Shown here piece after piece: positions 1-8,428 of a DNA stretch of 64,000 nucleotides. The notes beneath the pieces are model-generated. The model was not told the DNA's origin. It was given only the letters and a program-made list of their open reading frames with translations, and did not search any database. The stretch's first letter is position 1; each line of letters starts with the position of its first letter. Made by a program: the position numbers and the translations under genes. Source of the DNA: Bradyrhizobium sp. Ce-3 (lineage in GTDB: Bacteria > Pseudomonadota > Alphaproteobacteria > Rhizobiales > Xanthobacteraceae); contig NZ_BQUV01000003.1 of assembly GCF_022835695.1 (NCBI RefSeq), positions 248,001 through 312,000 of the forward strand, given 5' to 3'.

Positions 1-1
1 G

Positions 2-580
2 GGCCCGGCCGGCCTCGCGTTGCCGCTGCCGGCCTGGCTCACCGTGCCGGTGCAGATCATCCCCGGCGTGTATTACCCGGCCTACCGTCTGATGATCATC
101 GCGGTCGCGCTGGCGGTTGCCGCGATGCTTTATCTGGTCGTGATGCGCACCCGCGTCGGCATGCTGATCCGCGCCGGCGCCTCCAATCGCGAGATGATCG
201 GGGCGCTCGGCATCAACATCAAGCTGCTGTTCACCCTGGTGTTCGGCCTCGGCGCCGCGCTCGCCGGCCTCGCCGGGTTGATGCAGGCGCCGATCCTCAC
301 CGTGCAGATCGGCATGGGCGAGAATATCCTGATCCTCGCCTTCGTCATCATCGTGATCGGTGGCATCGGCTCGATCCGCGGCGCGTTCATGGCCGCGATC
401 TTCGTCGGCATCATCGACACGATGGGCCGGGCATTCCTGCCAGACCTGCTGCGCAAGGTGCTGAGCGGGGCTGCGGCCTCGACCGCGGCGCCGGCGCTGT
501 CCTCGATGCTGATCTACCTCCTGATGGCGATCATCCTTGTGCTGCGGCCCGAGGGGCTGTTCCCGGCGGCCAAACGATGA
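2..580 (+). CDS. livH: Branched-chain amino acid-type ABC transporter permease LivH (5' partial)
   Basis: The reading frame is open from the first bases of the window, so the N-terminus lies upstream. The visible 192 residues are highly hydrophobic with about five membrane segments and end in RPEGLFPAAKR, the typical C-terminus of LivH/LivM permeases. LivH forms the inner-membrane channel with LivM and is powered by LivG and LivF. Its stop overlaps the livM start in an ATGA quartet, indicating translational coupling. Nearby genes degrade aromatic acids, so the real substrate may be an aromatic acid rather than leucine; this is inference, since such importers often flank aromatic clusters in related bacteria. 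No periplasmic binding protein is visible here. Confidence 0.9.
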   Translation, partial: GPAGLALPLPAWLTVPVQIIPGVYYPAYRLMIIAVALAVAAMLYLVVMRTRVGMLIRAGASNREMIGALGINIKLLFTLVFGLGAALAGLAGLMQAPILTVQIGMGENILILAFVIIVIGGIGSIRGAFMAAIFVGIIDTMGRAFLPDLLRKVLSGAAASTAAPALSSMLIYLLMAIILVLRPEGLFPAAKR

Positions 581-1524
581 TGCCCAAGCTCAACGCCTCC
601 AACGCGGTCGCGGCGCTGATGTGCGCCGCGCTGATCCTGCTGCCGGTCTATTCGGCGGCTACCGGCAACATCTTCATCCTGACGCTGTTCACCCGCATCA
701 CGATCTATGCGCTCGCCGCCGCCAGCCTCAATTTGATCATGGGCTATGGCGGCATGATGAGCTTCGGCCATGCCGCCTATCTCGGCATCGGCGGCTATGC
801 CGTCGGCATCTTGGCTGCCGAGGGCATCGGCTCCGGCTTCATCCAGTGGCCGGTGGCGCTCGCGGTCTCTGCGCTGTTTGCGCTGCTGATCGGCTCGCTC
901 AGCCTGCGTACCCGCGGCGTCTATTTCATCATGATCACGCTGGCCTTTGCACAGATGGCCTATTACGTCGCCTCCGCGCTGTCGCGCTACGGCGGCGACG
1001 ACGGATTGACCGTCTACAAGCGCAGCGATTTCGCCGGCCTTATCAATCTGTCGGACCGTACGCAGTTCTATTATCTCTGCCTCGCCTGCCTGTTCGGCGG
1101 CCTCTATCTGATCTGGCGCATCGTCAATTCGCGCTTCGGCCTCGTGGTGCAGGGCGTCCGTTCCAACGAGCAGCGCATGCAGGCGATCGGCTTCCACGCC
1201 AACCGCTACCGCCTGGTCTGTTTCGTCATCGCAGGCACGATCTGTGGCCTGGCCGGCGCGCTGCTTGCCAACAACACCGATTTCGTCAGCCCCGCCGTGA
1301 TGTACTGGACCCGCTCCGGCGACCTGATGGTGATGGTGATCCTCGGCGGCATGGGCTCGCTGTTCGGCCCCGTCGTCGGCGCGATCGTCTATCTCTTGCT
1401 CGAGGAGCTGCTGTCGCAGTTCACCGAATATTCGGGACTGATCCTCGGCCCGGTGCTGCTGCTGATCGTGCTGTTCGCGCGCGGCGGCATCATGGGCCTG
1501 CTCGGGAGGATGCGCCGTGGCTGA
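577..1524 (+). CDS. livM: Branched-chain amino acid-type ABC transporter permease LivM
   Basis: This 315-residue protein has about eight hydrophobic segments and the conserved LivM stretch ASLNLIMGYGGMMSFGHAAYLGIGGYA near residue 50, followed by a cytoplasmic loop containing RSNEQRMQAIGF (EAA-like contact loop for the ATPases). It is the second permease of the importer. The ATG is four bases inside the livH stop, and its 3' end overlaps livG by eight bases, so all four genes are one operon. Length is normal for the family. The substrate cannot be read from the sequence. Confidence 0.92.
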   Translation: MMPKLNASNAVAALMCAALILLPVYSAATGNIFILTLFTRITIYALAAASLNLIMGYGGMMSFGHAAYLGIGGYAVGILAAEGIGSGFIQWPVALAVSALFALLIGSLSLRTRGVYFIMITLAFAQMAYYVASALSRYGGDDGLTVYKRSDFAGLINLSDRTQFYYLCLACLFGGLYLIWRIVNSRFGLVVQGVRSNEQRMQAIGFHANRYRLVCFVIAGTICGLAGALLANNTDFVSPAVMYWTRSGDLMVMVILGGMGSLFGPVVGAIVYLLLEELLSQFTEYSGLILGPVLLLIVLFARGGIMGLLGRMRRG

Positions 1525-2284
1525 AGCATTGCTCCGCGTCGACAATCTGGTCCGCCGCTATGGCGGCATCACCGCGACCGACAACCTCTCGATGGAGGTG
1601 GTAGCGGGCGAGCTGCACGCCATCATCGGCCCGAACGGCGCCGGCAAGACCACGCTGATCAGCCAGCTCACCGGCCAGGTGATGCCGAATTCCGGCACCA
1701 TCCGGTTTGCCGGCCGCGACGTGACCGGCCTGCCGTCCTACAAGCGCTCCAGGCTCGGGCTGGCGCGCTCGTTCCAGATCACCTCGCTGTTGAAGGATTT
1801 TTCCGCGATCGACAACGTCGCGCTGGCAGCGCAGGCGCATGATGGCCACTCCTTCCGCTTCTGGGGCAATGCGCGCAAGGAGCGGCAGCTGCGCGCCACC
1901 GCCCGCGCGGCGCTGGAGCGCGTCGGGCTCGGAAAGCGCGCCGATATCGTGGTCTCGCAGTTGAGCCATGGCGAGCAGCGCGAGCTCGAGCTCGCGGTCG
2001 CGCTCGCCACCAAGCCGCAGCTTCTGTTGCTGGACGAGCCGATGGCCGGCCTCGGCGTCACCGAGTCGGCACGGATGGTCGCGCTGCTGAAAGAGCTGCG
2101 CAAGGAAGTCACCATCGTGCTGGTCGAGCACGACATGGAGGCGGTGTTCGCGCTGGCCGACCGCATCACGGTGCTGGTCTACGGCCGCGTCATCGCCTGC
2201 GATGTGCCGGACGCGATCCGCAAGGACGAAGAGGTCAAGCGCGCCTATCTCGGCGAACAGCATGCGGTGACGCGCCATGGCTGA
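1517..2284 (+). CDS. livG: ABC transporter ATP-binding protein LivG
   Basis: This 255-residue ATPase has a Walker A motif GPNGAGKTT near residue 40, a signature LSHGEQRELE near 153, a Walker B LLLLDEPMAGLG and an H-loop VEHDM. The extended segment between Walker A and the signature is typical of LivG rather than LivF. The start is GTG, preceded by GGGAGGA at 1504-1510 inside the end of livM, an overlap of eight bases. It energises transport together with LivF at the inner membrane. Confidence 0.93.
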   Translation: MAEALLRVDNLVRRYGGITATDNLSMEVVAGELHAIIGPNGAGKTTLISQLTGQVMPNSGTIRFAGRDVTGLPSYKRSRLGLARSFQITSLLKDFSAIDNVALAAQAHDGHSFRFWGNARKERQLRATARAALERVGLGKRADIVVSQLSHGEQRELELAVALATKPQLLLLDEPMAGLGVTESARMVALLKELRKEVTIVLVEHDMEAVFALADRITVLVYGRVIACDVPDAIRKDEEVKRAYLGEQHAVTRHG

Positions 2285-3005
2285 TACCAAGACCGCGGAT
2301 ACCCTGCTCGAAGTCGATGCGATCGAGACCTGCTACGGGTTGAGCCAGGTGCTGTTCGGCCTGTCGCTACAGATCAAGTCGGGCGAGATGGTCGCGCTGA
2401 TGGGCCGCAACGGCATGGGCAAGACCACGACGATCCGCTCGATCATGGGGCTGACGCCGGCGCGATCAGGTGCGATCCGTTTCGCCGGCGAGGCAGTGCG
2501 TGGCCTGCCATCCTACAAGATCGCCAAGCTCGGCGTTGGCCTGGTGCCGGAGGGCCGCCAGATCTTTCCGAACCTGACGGTGCGCGAAAACCTCGTCGCC
2601 GCCTCAGGCAATCGGCTCAATGCCGCCGATCCCTGGACGATCGACAAGATCCACGCGCTGTTCCCGCGGCTCGCGGAGCGCACCGGCAATATGGGCGTCA
2701 CGCTGTCCGGCGGCGAGCAGCAGATGCTGGCGATCGGCCGCGCGCTGATGACCAACCCGAAACTCCTGATCCTCGACGAGGCCACTGAAGGCCTTGCACC
2801 GATGATCCGCGACGAGATCTGGAGCTGCCTGTCGATGCTGAAGGGCCGCGGACAGTCGGTGCTGGTGATCGACAAGAACGTCGGCAACCTCGCCCGCATC
2901 GCCGACCGCCACTACATCATCGAGCGCGGCAAGACGGTGTGGAGCGGCACCAGCGAGCAATTGATCGCGGAGCCGGATTTGCAGCACAAGTATCTGGGGA
3001 TTTGA
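2277..3005 (+). CDS. livF: ABC transporter ATP-binding protein LivF
   Basis: This 242-residue ATPase has Walker A GRNGMGKTT near residue 43, signature LSGGEQQML and Walker B LLILDEATEGLAP; the EGLAP tail is diagnostic of LivF. It overlaps livG by eight bases and is the last gene of the operon. One oddity: where LivF proteins usually read LLVEQN after the D-loop, this one reads LVIDKNVGNL, so the segment has changed while the rest is standard. The stop codon lies at the edge of a GC-rich hairpin at 3004-3025. Confidence 0.92.
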   Translation: MADTKTADTLLEVDAIETCYGLSQVLFGLSLQIKSGEMVALMGRNGMGKTTTIRSIMGLTPARSGAIRFAGEAVRGLPSYKIAKLGVGLVPEGRQIFPNLTVRENLVAASGNRLNAADPWTIDKIHALFPRLAERTGNMGVTLSGGEQQMLAIGRALMTNPKLLILDEATEGLAPMIRDEIWSCLSMLKGRGQSVLVIDKNVGNLARIADRHYIIERGKTVWSGTSEQLIAEPDLQHKYLGI

Positions 3006-3025
3006 CGCGGCGCATCGGCCGCGTC
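3004..3025 (+). terminator. Hairpin at the end of the liv operon
   Basis: Perfect 8-bp arms GACGCGGC and GCCGCGTC are separated by six bases and begin within the livF stop codon. No strong T-run follows, so it may protect the 3' end or act with Rho rather than terminate by itself. Confidence 0.4.
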
Positions 3026-3105
3026 TTGGCTGTCAGAGAGACGAGCAGGCTCACTTCGGGTAGCGAACCAGTCATATTGACTGTAGAGTAGCTAAATCAG
3101 GGGTA

Positions 3106-3753
3106 GTGAGCGATTGGACGCTCGCGCCGGTTGACCAGCGACGCAGCCGTGCCATGAATTCTGCATCAAGATCAGACTCACGTGTATTGTTCTGGAGATG
3201 GACGCTGTTGCTGTTCGTTGTCCTCACGTTCTTTCCAGAGATCATCGTCCTCGCAACCTCGGTTGTCGCGAAGCTGAAGGGCTGCCAGCCAAGCAGCAAC
3301 GTGACCTGCGAGATCGGGCCGAGTTCGGCGGGCGAGATCATCCGGAGTGCGCTGGAAGCCGGGTCTTTTGTGGGCCTCCGATTCAGCGACGGCCTGGCGG
3401 CGATATGGCTGACGCTGGGTTGCTTCCTGATCTGGAAAGGCTGGCAGCGCCTATCGAGCCGATTGTTGCTTGGGCTTGCTGTCAGCCTGGTCTGCGCTTT
3501 CGTTCCCTATTTTGGGCCGATGCTATCGATCGGATCCCTGGTCAATCCGAACTGCAATCCCAATGAGGGTGGCATCGGTCCCTGCATGATCTATGGCGGA
3601 AATATCGGCTTCGTCGCCCATGATACCGTACGGCTGGCGTGGCGGATTGCCGACGGTGCACCGATAGCTCTGGGCATTTTCGGCATCTTTGCAATCGTCG
3701 CCATTGGCGCTCAAATCGTAGCAAGGCGAGCGACATCCCCTACGGCCGAATAG
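3106..3753 (+). CDS. Small multi-pass membrane protein of unknown function
   Basis: The product (up to 215 residues) is not a family I recognise. It has four clear hydrophobic segments (about residues 28-50, 88-108, 118-138 and 182-204). An extracytoplasmic-looking loop between the first two contains Cys residues (GCQPSSNVTC) and a second loop has NPNCNPNEGG, suggesting disulfides outside the cytoplasm. The start is uncertain: GTG at 3106 has AGGGG only two bases away, and ATG at 3154 (199 residues) removes a charged N-terminus and begins shortly before the first membrane segment. Base composition is visibly less GC-rich than the flanking liv and box genes, as in the following lipase gene. 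Confidence 0.55.
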   Translation: MSDWTLAPVDQRRSRAMNSASRSDSRVLFWRWTLLLFVVLTFFPEIIVLATSVVAKLKGCQPSSNVTCEIGPSSAGEIIRSALEAGSFVGLRFSDGLAAIWLTLGCFLIWKGWQRLSSRLLLGLAVSLVCAFVPYFGPMLSIGSLVNPNCNPNEGGIGPCMIYGGNIGFVAHDTVRLAWRIADGAPIALGIFGIFAIVAIGAQIVARRATSPTAE

Positions 3754-3842
3754 GGCTGTTCCTGCTTGGTTCACGAAAACGTATTGTCAACCACTGGTTG
3801 CTGTGCTTTGATGCACGCATAGATTGACGATTTATTTTTTTC

Positions 3843-3855
3843 GGAGGCAACCTCC
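3843..3855 (+). promoter_or_regulatory. Hairpin enclosing the lipase ribosome-binding site
   Basis: The sequence GGAGGCAACCTCC sits directly before the ATG at 3856. The Shine-Dalgarno GGAGG can pair perfectly with CCTCC across a three-base loop, so the ribosome site may be partly hidden. A T-rich tract lies just upstream. Confidence 0.4.
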
Positions 3856-5214
3856 ATGCGAACCAACCCAGCTTGGTCGATACTGAAGCTCGTCGCAATC
3901 GCGATGCCGCTGATCGTGGCGAATGCTGGTCCGGCGCTAGCCCAGACAGACGGTCGCTATATTCAGGCTTCGTTTGTCTACAACTACGCGAGATATTACG
4001 CTCCTTACGCCATCCAGGCGTCTGCGGCCTACCTGCCCGTCGACGAGTTCAACGCCAGGCGTGCGACGCTGGATGCGGATGGCAACGGCACCGATGTGAA
4101 CTATGCCGTTCAGATGGTATTTCCGGATGAAAAGGTGAGGCCGCGGGCGCGGGAGGCATTCAAGCGTTGGCGATACCAGTTCGGAAGTGACGCCTACCTC
4201 ACCTGCATCGATCCGTCCGACACCGAGTGCCTTACCGCCTACAACAACAGAGGCTGGAGTTTCAGTGGCGGCCCGGCCTTTCAGGTCTGGGCTCGCACTC
4301 GCTCGGCCAAAGCCGACCGGGGTGCTTGCAGCGAGGTGAGTATTGCATTTCGCGGAACGGTGGCCTCATCCCTTGGAGACTGGGTCTCCAATGCAGACCG
4401 GTTCGGCTCCCCCTATGATGATTACTATCATCAGCTGCGCCGCAACGTCGACGGCATCATCAAGTCGATACAGAATCTCGATTGCTACAAGCAAGCTGCC
4501 GTCAAGCCGCAGATCGTTTCGACGGGCCACTCGCTTGGTGGAGGCCTGGCACAGCTCGCCGCTCTCGCGAGCAAGTCGAAAGGGCCACGAATAGCGAAGG
4601 TATTCGCATTCGATCCTTCGCCGGTCACCGGAGCGCATCTGGTCAGTCAATCATTGCGCGACGCGAATGCGGCCGGCTTGACGATTGACCGGGTCTACCA
4701 GGAGGGGGAAGTCCTGTCCTACGTACGCAGTGCGGCCCAACAATATCCGTCGACAAAATCGACGTGCGATCCGTATGTCCGAACGGTCAAGGTCGACGCA
4801 TTGCCGCCCGGTAGTCCCATTCAGCTTCATGGAATGGCCGGCCTGTCCACGCAGCTGGTGCAATTGTCTTACAACGGCGACACGCAGCTTGCCTATCAAG
4901 CGCCGCCAGGAGGCTGCAAGGGCATCAGATATCGCGCTCCGGTCACGGACCAGGACGAAGTGCTGGTCTCCAGCAACTCGCAGCGCCAGACACTGTTGGC
5001 CTCTGTCCGGAAGCGGCAGCGCGGTGGAAGCCAGCTTGCCGGATCAGGCGCGCTCGGAGGACCGAATAACAATTCAACCGCCGAGTTTGCGATCCAGGGA
5101 ACCGCTGTCGCGTCCGGCAAGCGGACACGGGCGCTTCAGCGTCTTCATTCTCGCGAGGTCTTCGCCCAGATCGGCGGCGTGCCCGCCTTTGAACCTCTAC
5201 CTCGAGCGCAATAG
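3856..5214 (+). CDS. Secreted class 3 (alpha/beta hydrolase) lipase
   Basis: This 452-residue protein begins with a signal peptide (about residues 1-29, ending GPALAQ). The central part carries hallmarks of the Lipase_3 fold: oxyanion-strand sequence AFRGT, nucleophile elbow GHSLG with Ser226, probable acid Asp253 in AFDPSP and probable base His325 in QLHGM. It should hydrolyse esters or glycerides outside the cytoplasm. The last 100 residues are polar, low in complexity (GGSQLAGSGALGGPNNN) and without a recognised domain. Start: ATG after GGAGG. The gene is less GC-rich than its neighbours and stands alone between the liv operon and a convergent ligase gene, suggesting acquisition. Catalytic assignments for Asp and His are inferred from order only. 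Confidence 0.8.
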   Translation: MRTNPAWSILKLVAIAMPLIVANAGPALAQTDGRYIQASFVYNYARYYAPYAIQASAAYLPVDEFNARRATLDADGNGTDVNYAVQMVFPDEKVRPRAREAFKRWRYQFGSDAYLTCIDPSDTECLTAYNNRGWSFSGGPAFQVWARTRSAKADRGACSEVSIAFRGTVASSLGDWVSNADRFGSPYDDYYHQLRRNVDGIIKSIQNLDCYKQAAVKPQIVSTGHSLGGGLAQLAALASKSKGPRIAKVFAFDPSPVTGAHLVSQSLRDANAAGLTIDRVYQEGEVLSYVRSAAQQYPSTKSTCDPYVRTVKVDALPPGSPIQLHGMAGLSTQLVQLSYNGDTQLAYQAPPGGCKGIRYRAPVTDQDEVLVSSNSQRQTLLASVRKRQRGGSQLAGSGALGGPNNNSTAEFAIQGTAVASGKRTRALQRLHSREVFAQIGGVPAFEPLPRAQ

Positions 5215-5238
5215 GGATCGTCGTTTGAGTTCGACTGG

Positions 5239-6699
5239 TCAAAACATCTCGAAATATTCGCGCTGCTCCCAGTCCGACACCTCGGCCTGGAAGCGCTCGA
5301 TCTCGGCGTTCTTGATGAAGACGTAGTAGTCGACGAACTCAGGCCCCAGCGCCTGGCGGAAGAACGGATCGTCGTTGAGCGCGAACACCGCTTCGCGTAG
5401 CGACTTCGGCAACAGCGCGGCCTTGGTCTCGTAGGGCGTGTCGGCGGACGGGCCGGGATCGAGCTTGCGGTCGACGCCGTCGAGACCGGAGAGGATCTGG
5501 CTCGCCATGTAGAGATAGGGATTGGCGGCCGGCTCGCCGATCCGGTTCTCCAATCGCGTCGCCGGATCGCCGGCCGCCCCGAGCACGCGGATCATCACGC
5601 CGCGGTTGTCGCGGCCCCAGATCGCGCGATCCGGCGCCAGCGAATAGGAGCGGTAGCGCTTGTAGCCGTTGATGGTCGGCGTCGTGAACACGGTCGAGGC
5701 CCGTGCGTGCTCGATCAGGCCGGCCAGCCAGGCGCGGCCGAGCGCGCTGAGCGGCTCGCCGGTTTCCTTCTCGTTTTCCTTCTCGTTTTCCTTGGCCATG
5801 AAGACGTTGTCGCCGCCCGCGCGCGACACCACCGACTGGTGCAGGTGCCAGCCCGACGCGAACACGTTCGGCAGTTTCGGCCGGCACATGAAGGTCGCGT
5901 GATAGCCATGGCGGCGCGCGATCTGCTTCACCGCGGAGCGAAACAGCACCATGGTGTCGGCCGGCGCGAGGCCGGTGGTCGGCGCGAAGGTGAATTCGCA
6001 CTGGCTCGGGCCGAACTCGACCTCGACCGAGCGCAACGGCAGGTCGAGCGCGATGATGTCGCGGCGGATGATCTCGAGCGCCGGCTCCATCAGATCGTAG
6101 CGCTGCTCGGTCAGATACTGATAGCCGTGCGACAGCAGGCTGACCGACGGCGGCCGCCCGGGCTGGCCGGCATCCTCCGGCGCCATATGGGCGTCGTCGA
6201 GCTTGAACAGATGGAATTCGACCTCGAGGCCGGCGACGAAATCGTAGCCGCGGCCTGCGAGCTGATCGAGCACCTTGCGATAGAGGTTGCGGGTCGCGAA
6301 CGGCACCGGCCGGCCGTCGCTGAAATAGAGGTCGCACAGCAGCCAGCCGGTGTTCTCCGCCCAGGGCAGCACGCGGAACGTGGTGGGGTCGGCGACCATC
6401 AGCACGTCGGCCGCGCCCTCCATCTCCTTCATGCCGAAGCCGCCGCCCGCGGTGAACACCGGAAACACCGTCTTGTGCGAGGTGTCCTTGGCGAGCATCG
6501 TCGTGGTGATCGAGCAGCCGCCCTCCAGCGAGCGCACCGCCTCGCTGGCGATCAAGGTCTTGCCGCGCAGGATGCCATGCTGGTCGGGGAATGAGAGGCG
6601 GATGACCTCGAGGTTCTTCTCCTCGACGATGCGGCGGAGGCGAGTTGCAGCCTCCTTCTGCTCATCCGACCACAGGCCGTGACGCTCGACGAAGCTCAC
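5239..6699 (-). CDS. Glutamine synthetase-like gamma-glutamyl ligase
   Basis: This 486-residue protein has the glutamine-synthetase catalytic barrel: GLEVEF (Glu159, Glu161), EVEFGPSQCEF (Glu228, Glu235), SGWHLHQS (His285), NGYKRYR, APDRAIWG (Arg358) and ENRIGEPAANPY. The C-terminus (EFVDYYVFIKNAEIERF..DWEQREYFEMF) matches the PuuA/GlnT-like branch that glutamylates amines rather than housekeeping GlnA, and no GlnA-type adenylylation loop was seen. Start: GTG at 6699 with AAGGAG seven bases upstream; a longer frame exists only because it runs into a repeat. A 12-bp tandem repeat inserts KENEKENEKE at residues 303-312. It is followed in the same direction by nothing obvious, but lies downstream of a Rieske oxygenase gene, suggesting a shared substrate such as an aromatic amine. 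Confidence 0.75.
   Translation of the reverse strand: MSFVERHGLWSDEQKEAATRLRRIVEEKNLEVIRLSFPDQHGILRGKTLIASEAVRSLEGGCSITTTMLAKDTSHKTVFPVFTAGGGFGMKEMEGAADVLMVADPTTFRVLPWAENTGWLLCDLYFSDGRPVPFATRNLYRKVLDQLAGRGYDFVAGLEVEFHLFKLDDAHMAPEDAGQPGRPPSVSLLSHGYQYLTEQRYDLMEPALEIIRRDIIALDLPLRSVEVEFGPSQCEFTFAPTTGLAPADTMVLFRSAVKQIARRHGYHATFMCRPKLPNVFASGWHLHQSVVSRAGGDNVFMAKENEKENEKETGEPLSALGRAWLAGLIEHARASTVFTTPTINGYKRYRSYSLAPDRAIWGRDNRGVMIRVLGAAGDPATRLENRIGEPAANPYLYMASQILSGLDGVDRKLDPGPSADTPYETKAALLPKSLREAVFALNDDPFFRQALGPEFVDYYVFIKNAEIERFQAEVSDWEQREYFEMF
5763..5793. repeat. 12-bp tandem repeat inside the GS-like gene
   Basis: The unit TTTCCTTCTCGT on the plus strand is repeated about 2.6 times. On the coding strand it adds the charged run KENEKENEKE without shifting frame. 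Confidence 0.85.
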
Positions 6700-6718
6700 C
6701 GCGTCGCTCCTTCGCTTT

Positions 6719-6916
6719 TCCCTCGCCCCGCTCTTCGCGGGGAGAGGGTCGGGGTGAGGGGCTCTCTCCGACACCTCGATTGATCGATAGACCTGTACCC
6801 CCTCACCCGGATTGCATCTGGCGATGCAACATAGCCGAAGCTTTGCTTCGGCGTTCTTGAGGACCGCCGCCATAGGCGGCCTATGCCTCTCCGCGCAGGC
6901 GGGGCGAGGTGAGGGA
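6719..6916. repeat. Family C composite palindromic repeat
   Basis: The element has inverted termini (CCTCGCCCCGC on the left, GCGGGGCGAGG on the right) and internal hairpins: CCCCGC/GCGGGG near 6727, TTGCATC/GATGCAA near 6812 and CGAAGC/GCTTCG near 6836. It fills the gap between the Rieske and GS-like genes and starts seven bases beyond the GS-like Shine-Dalgarno. Related elements occur at 18758-18882 and 47004-47174. Confidence 0.7.
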
Positions 6917-6943
6917 TGCTGTGCTGCGCGACCGAGGTCATCG

Positions 6944-8302
6944 TCACTCCGCCGCCGTCAGACGATGCACGTTATCGGCGATCTCGCGCGGCACCGGGGC
7001 GGCCCACGGCGCGCCGCGGCGGCGCTTGACGTCGACCTCCATCCAGTAGAGCTCCCAGCCCAGCGTCGGCCCGATGCCGTCCATTGTCGCCGGGCCCTGG
7101 ATGCTGCGCGCGGAGGCCTCGTCGAGGAACAGCATCGGCTTTTCGCCGCCGCCGACCTTCTCGATCTCCTGCCGCAGCAGCCGGCGATACTGCACGATCG
7201 CCTTGTCGCTCTGGCCGAGATGCTCGTTGGTGCGATCCTGGATCGCGCCCATCGATTCCACCGCCCACTGGTCGTGGACATTGATGTCGGTGCCCATGCC
7301 GGTATAGGTCTCGGTCGCCTGCTCGTGCGGATCGAAGCCGTAATCGTTGCTGCGGTTCTTGCGCGATTTGTAATCCGGCAGCGTGTAGAGCTCGAGCCGC
7401 TGGTCGCGCATCTTCTGCTTGTCGACTGGCGCCGCGTAGCTGGTGAAGATCGCGTACCAGTAGCAGTTCTCGTCATCGACCGGCACGTGCCACTGCGTGA
7501 TCGTCATCTCGGTCGACATCGGAATTACGAAGCCGTGCGGGAACAGCTGGTTGGTGACGCGGACATGGGTGCGCTCGTCGTCGAGCTGGCGCAGCGCGAT
7601 CAGCCGCAGGCCGTATTCGGTGTGCTCGACATTGATGATCGGGCGATCATATTCGCGCAGGATCTTGGTCATCGGCATGTCAGAGCCGGCGGAGGCGCCG
7701 CGGAATTGCTTGCCGTAGGCCGCCGAGGTGTCCTCGTCCTCGAAGAAGCGATGCAGGAAGGAGGCGTGCGCCGGATCGATGCCGACCTCGAGCGCCTGCA
7801 GCCAGTTGCAGTTCATGTGGCCCTTGAACGCGAACGTATGGCTGCCGGGCGCGACGAAGCAGTCGAGCTCCGGAAACGCGGGCGGGGCGCCTTCGCCGAG
7901 ATAAGCCCACAGGATGCCGCTCTTCTCGACCACCGGATAGGAGCGCTGCCTGATGCCCTTGCAGAGCTGCGAGCCGGCAGGCTCGGCCGGGGTCTCGATG
8001 CACTGGCCTGATGTGTCGAACAGCCAGCCGTGGAAGGCGCAGCGCAGCCCGCCATTCTCGAGCCGGCCGAAGGCGAGGTCGGCGCCGCGATGCGCGCAGT
8101 GGCGATCGATCAGGCCGTAGCTGCCGTCCTCGCCGCGGAACAGCACCAGGTTCTCGCCGAGCAACCGTACCGGCCGGATCGGGCGCGGACCGTCCAACTC
8201 GTCGACCAGCGCCGCCGGCTGCCAGTACATCCGCATCAGCTTTCCGCAGGGGTCCTTGCGCCCGGTGCGGGTGATCAGATCGTTCGCTTCCTGGCTCATC
8301 AT
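6944..8302 (-). CDS. Rieske non-heme iron aromatic ring-hydroxylating oxygenase, alpha subunit
   Basis: This 452-residue protein has a Rieske [2Fe-2S] site Cys69-X-His71 and Cys88-X2-His91 (CAH...CAFH). A mononuclear iron site follows in the segment GIDPAHASFLHRFFEDED, with His179, His184 and the bridging Asp176. Overall it resembles phthalate 4,5-dioxygenase-type oxygenases (LigXa-like C-terminal half), which hydroxylate or demethylate aromatic substrates using electrons from a separate reductase. No reductase or ferredoxin gene is adjacent. It diverges from an IclR regulator across 126 bp and lies upstream of the GS-like ligase in the same direction. Start: tandem ATG codons behind GGGAGA. 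The substrate is not predictable. Confidence 0.85.
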   Translation of the reverse strand: MMSQEANDLITRTGRKDPCGKLMRMYWQPAALVDELDGPRPIRPVRLLGENLVLFRGEDGSYGLIDRHCAHRGADLAFGRLENGGLRCAFHGWLFDTSGQCIETPAEPAGSQLCKGIRQRSYPVVEKSGILWAYLGEGAPPAFPELDCFVAPGSHTFAFKGHMNCNWLQALEVGIDPAHASFLHRFFEDEDTSAAYGKQFRGASAGSDMPMTKILREYDRPIINVEHTEYGLRLIALRQLDDERTHVRVTNQLFPHGFVIPMSTEMTITQWHVPVDDENCYWYAIFTSYAAPVDKQKMRDQRLELYTLPDYKSRKNRSNDYGFDPHEQATETYTGMGTDINVHDQWAVESMGAIQDRTNEHLGQSDKAIVQYRRLLRQEIEKVGGGEKPMLFLDEASARSIQGPATMDGIGPTLGWELYWMEVDVKRRRGAPWAAPVPREIADNVHRLTAAE

Positions 8303-8428
8303 GGCGGCGTCTCCCGGATTTGGATTTGTTCGCCTATTGAACGAATGTGCGAATTATGCCATGTCTGGTTTGGACAGCAAGCGCAATTTTTGAACCGTTC
8401 ACAAAGCTGAACCCCAACCTGAAACGCC
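8303..8428. promoter_or_regulatory. Divergent control region between the Rieske oxygenase and iclR
   Basis: This AT-richer gap holds two inverted repeats sharing the GAAC/GTTC core: GTTC-N7-GAAC at 8328-8342 and TGAACCGTTCA at 8391-8401. Both are plausible operator sites for the adjacent IclR protein, one near each gene start. The regulator-site link is inferred from position. Confidence 0.5.

Noticed and set aside
514-1545. A 343-codon minus-strand frame opposite livM
   Set aside because: Shadow of livM with Asp/Ala/Arg/Gln-rich composition and no domain.
6700-6873. N-terminal extension of the GS-like ligase
   Set aside because: The extra 58 residues are encoded by the family C repeat and the real GTG has AAGGAG seven bases upstream.
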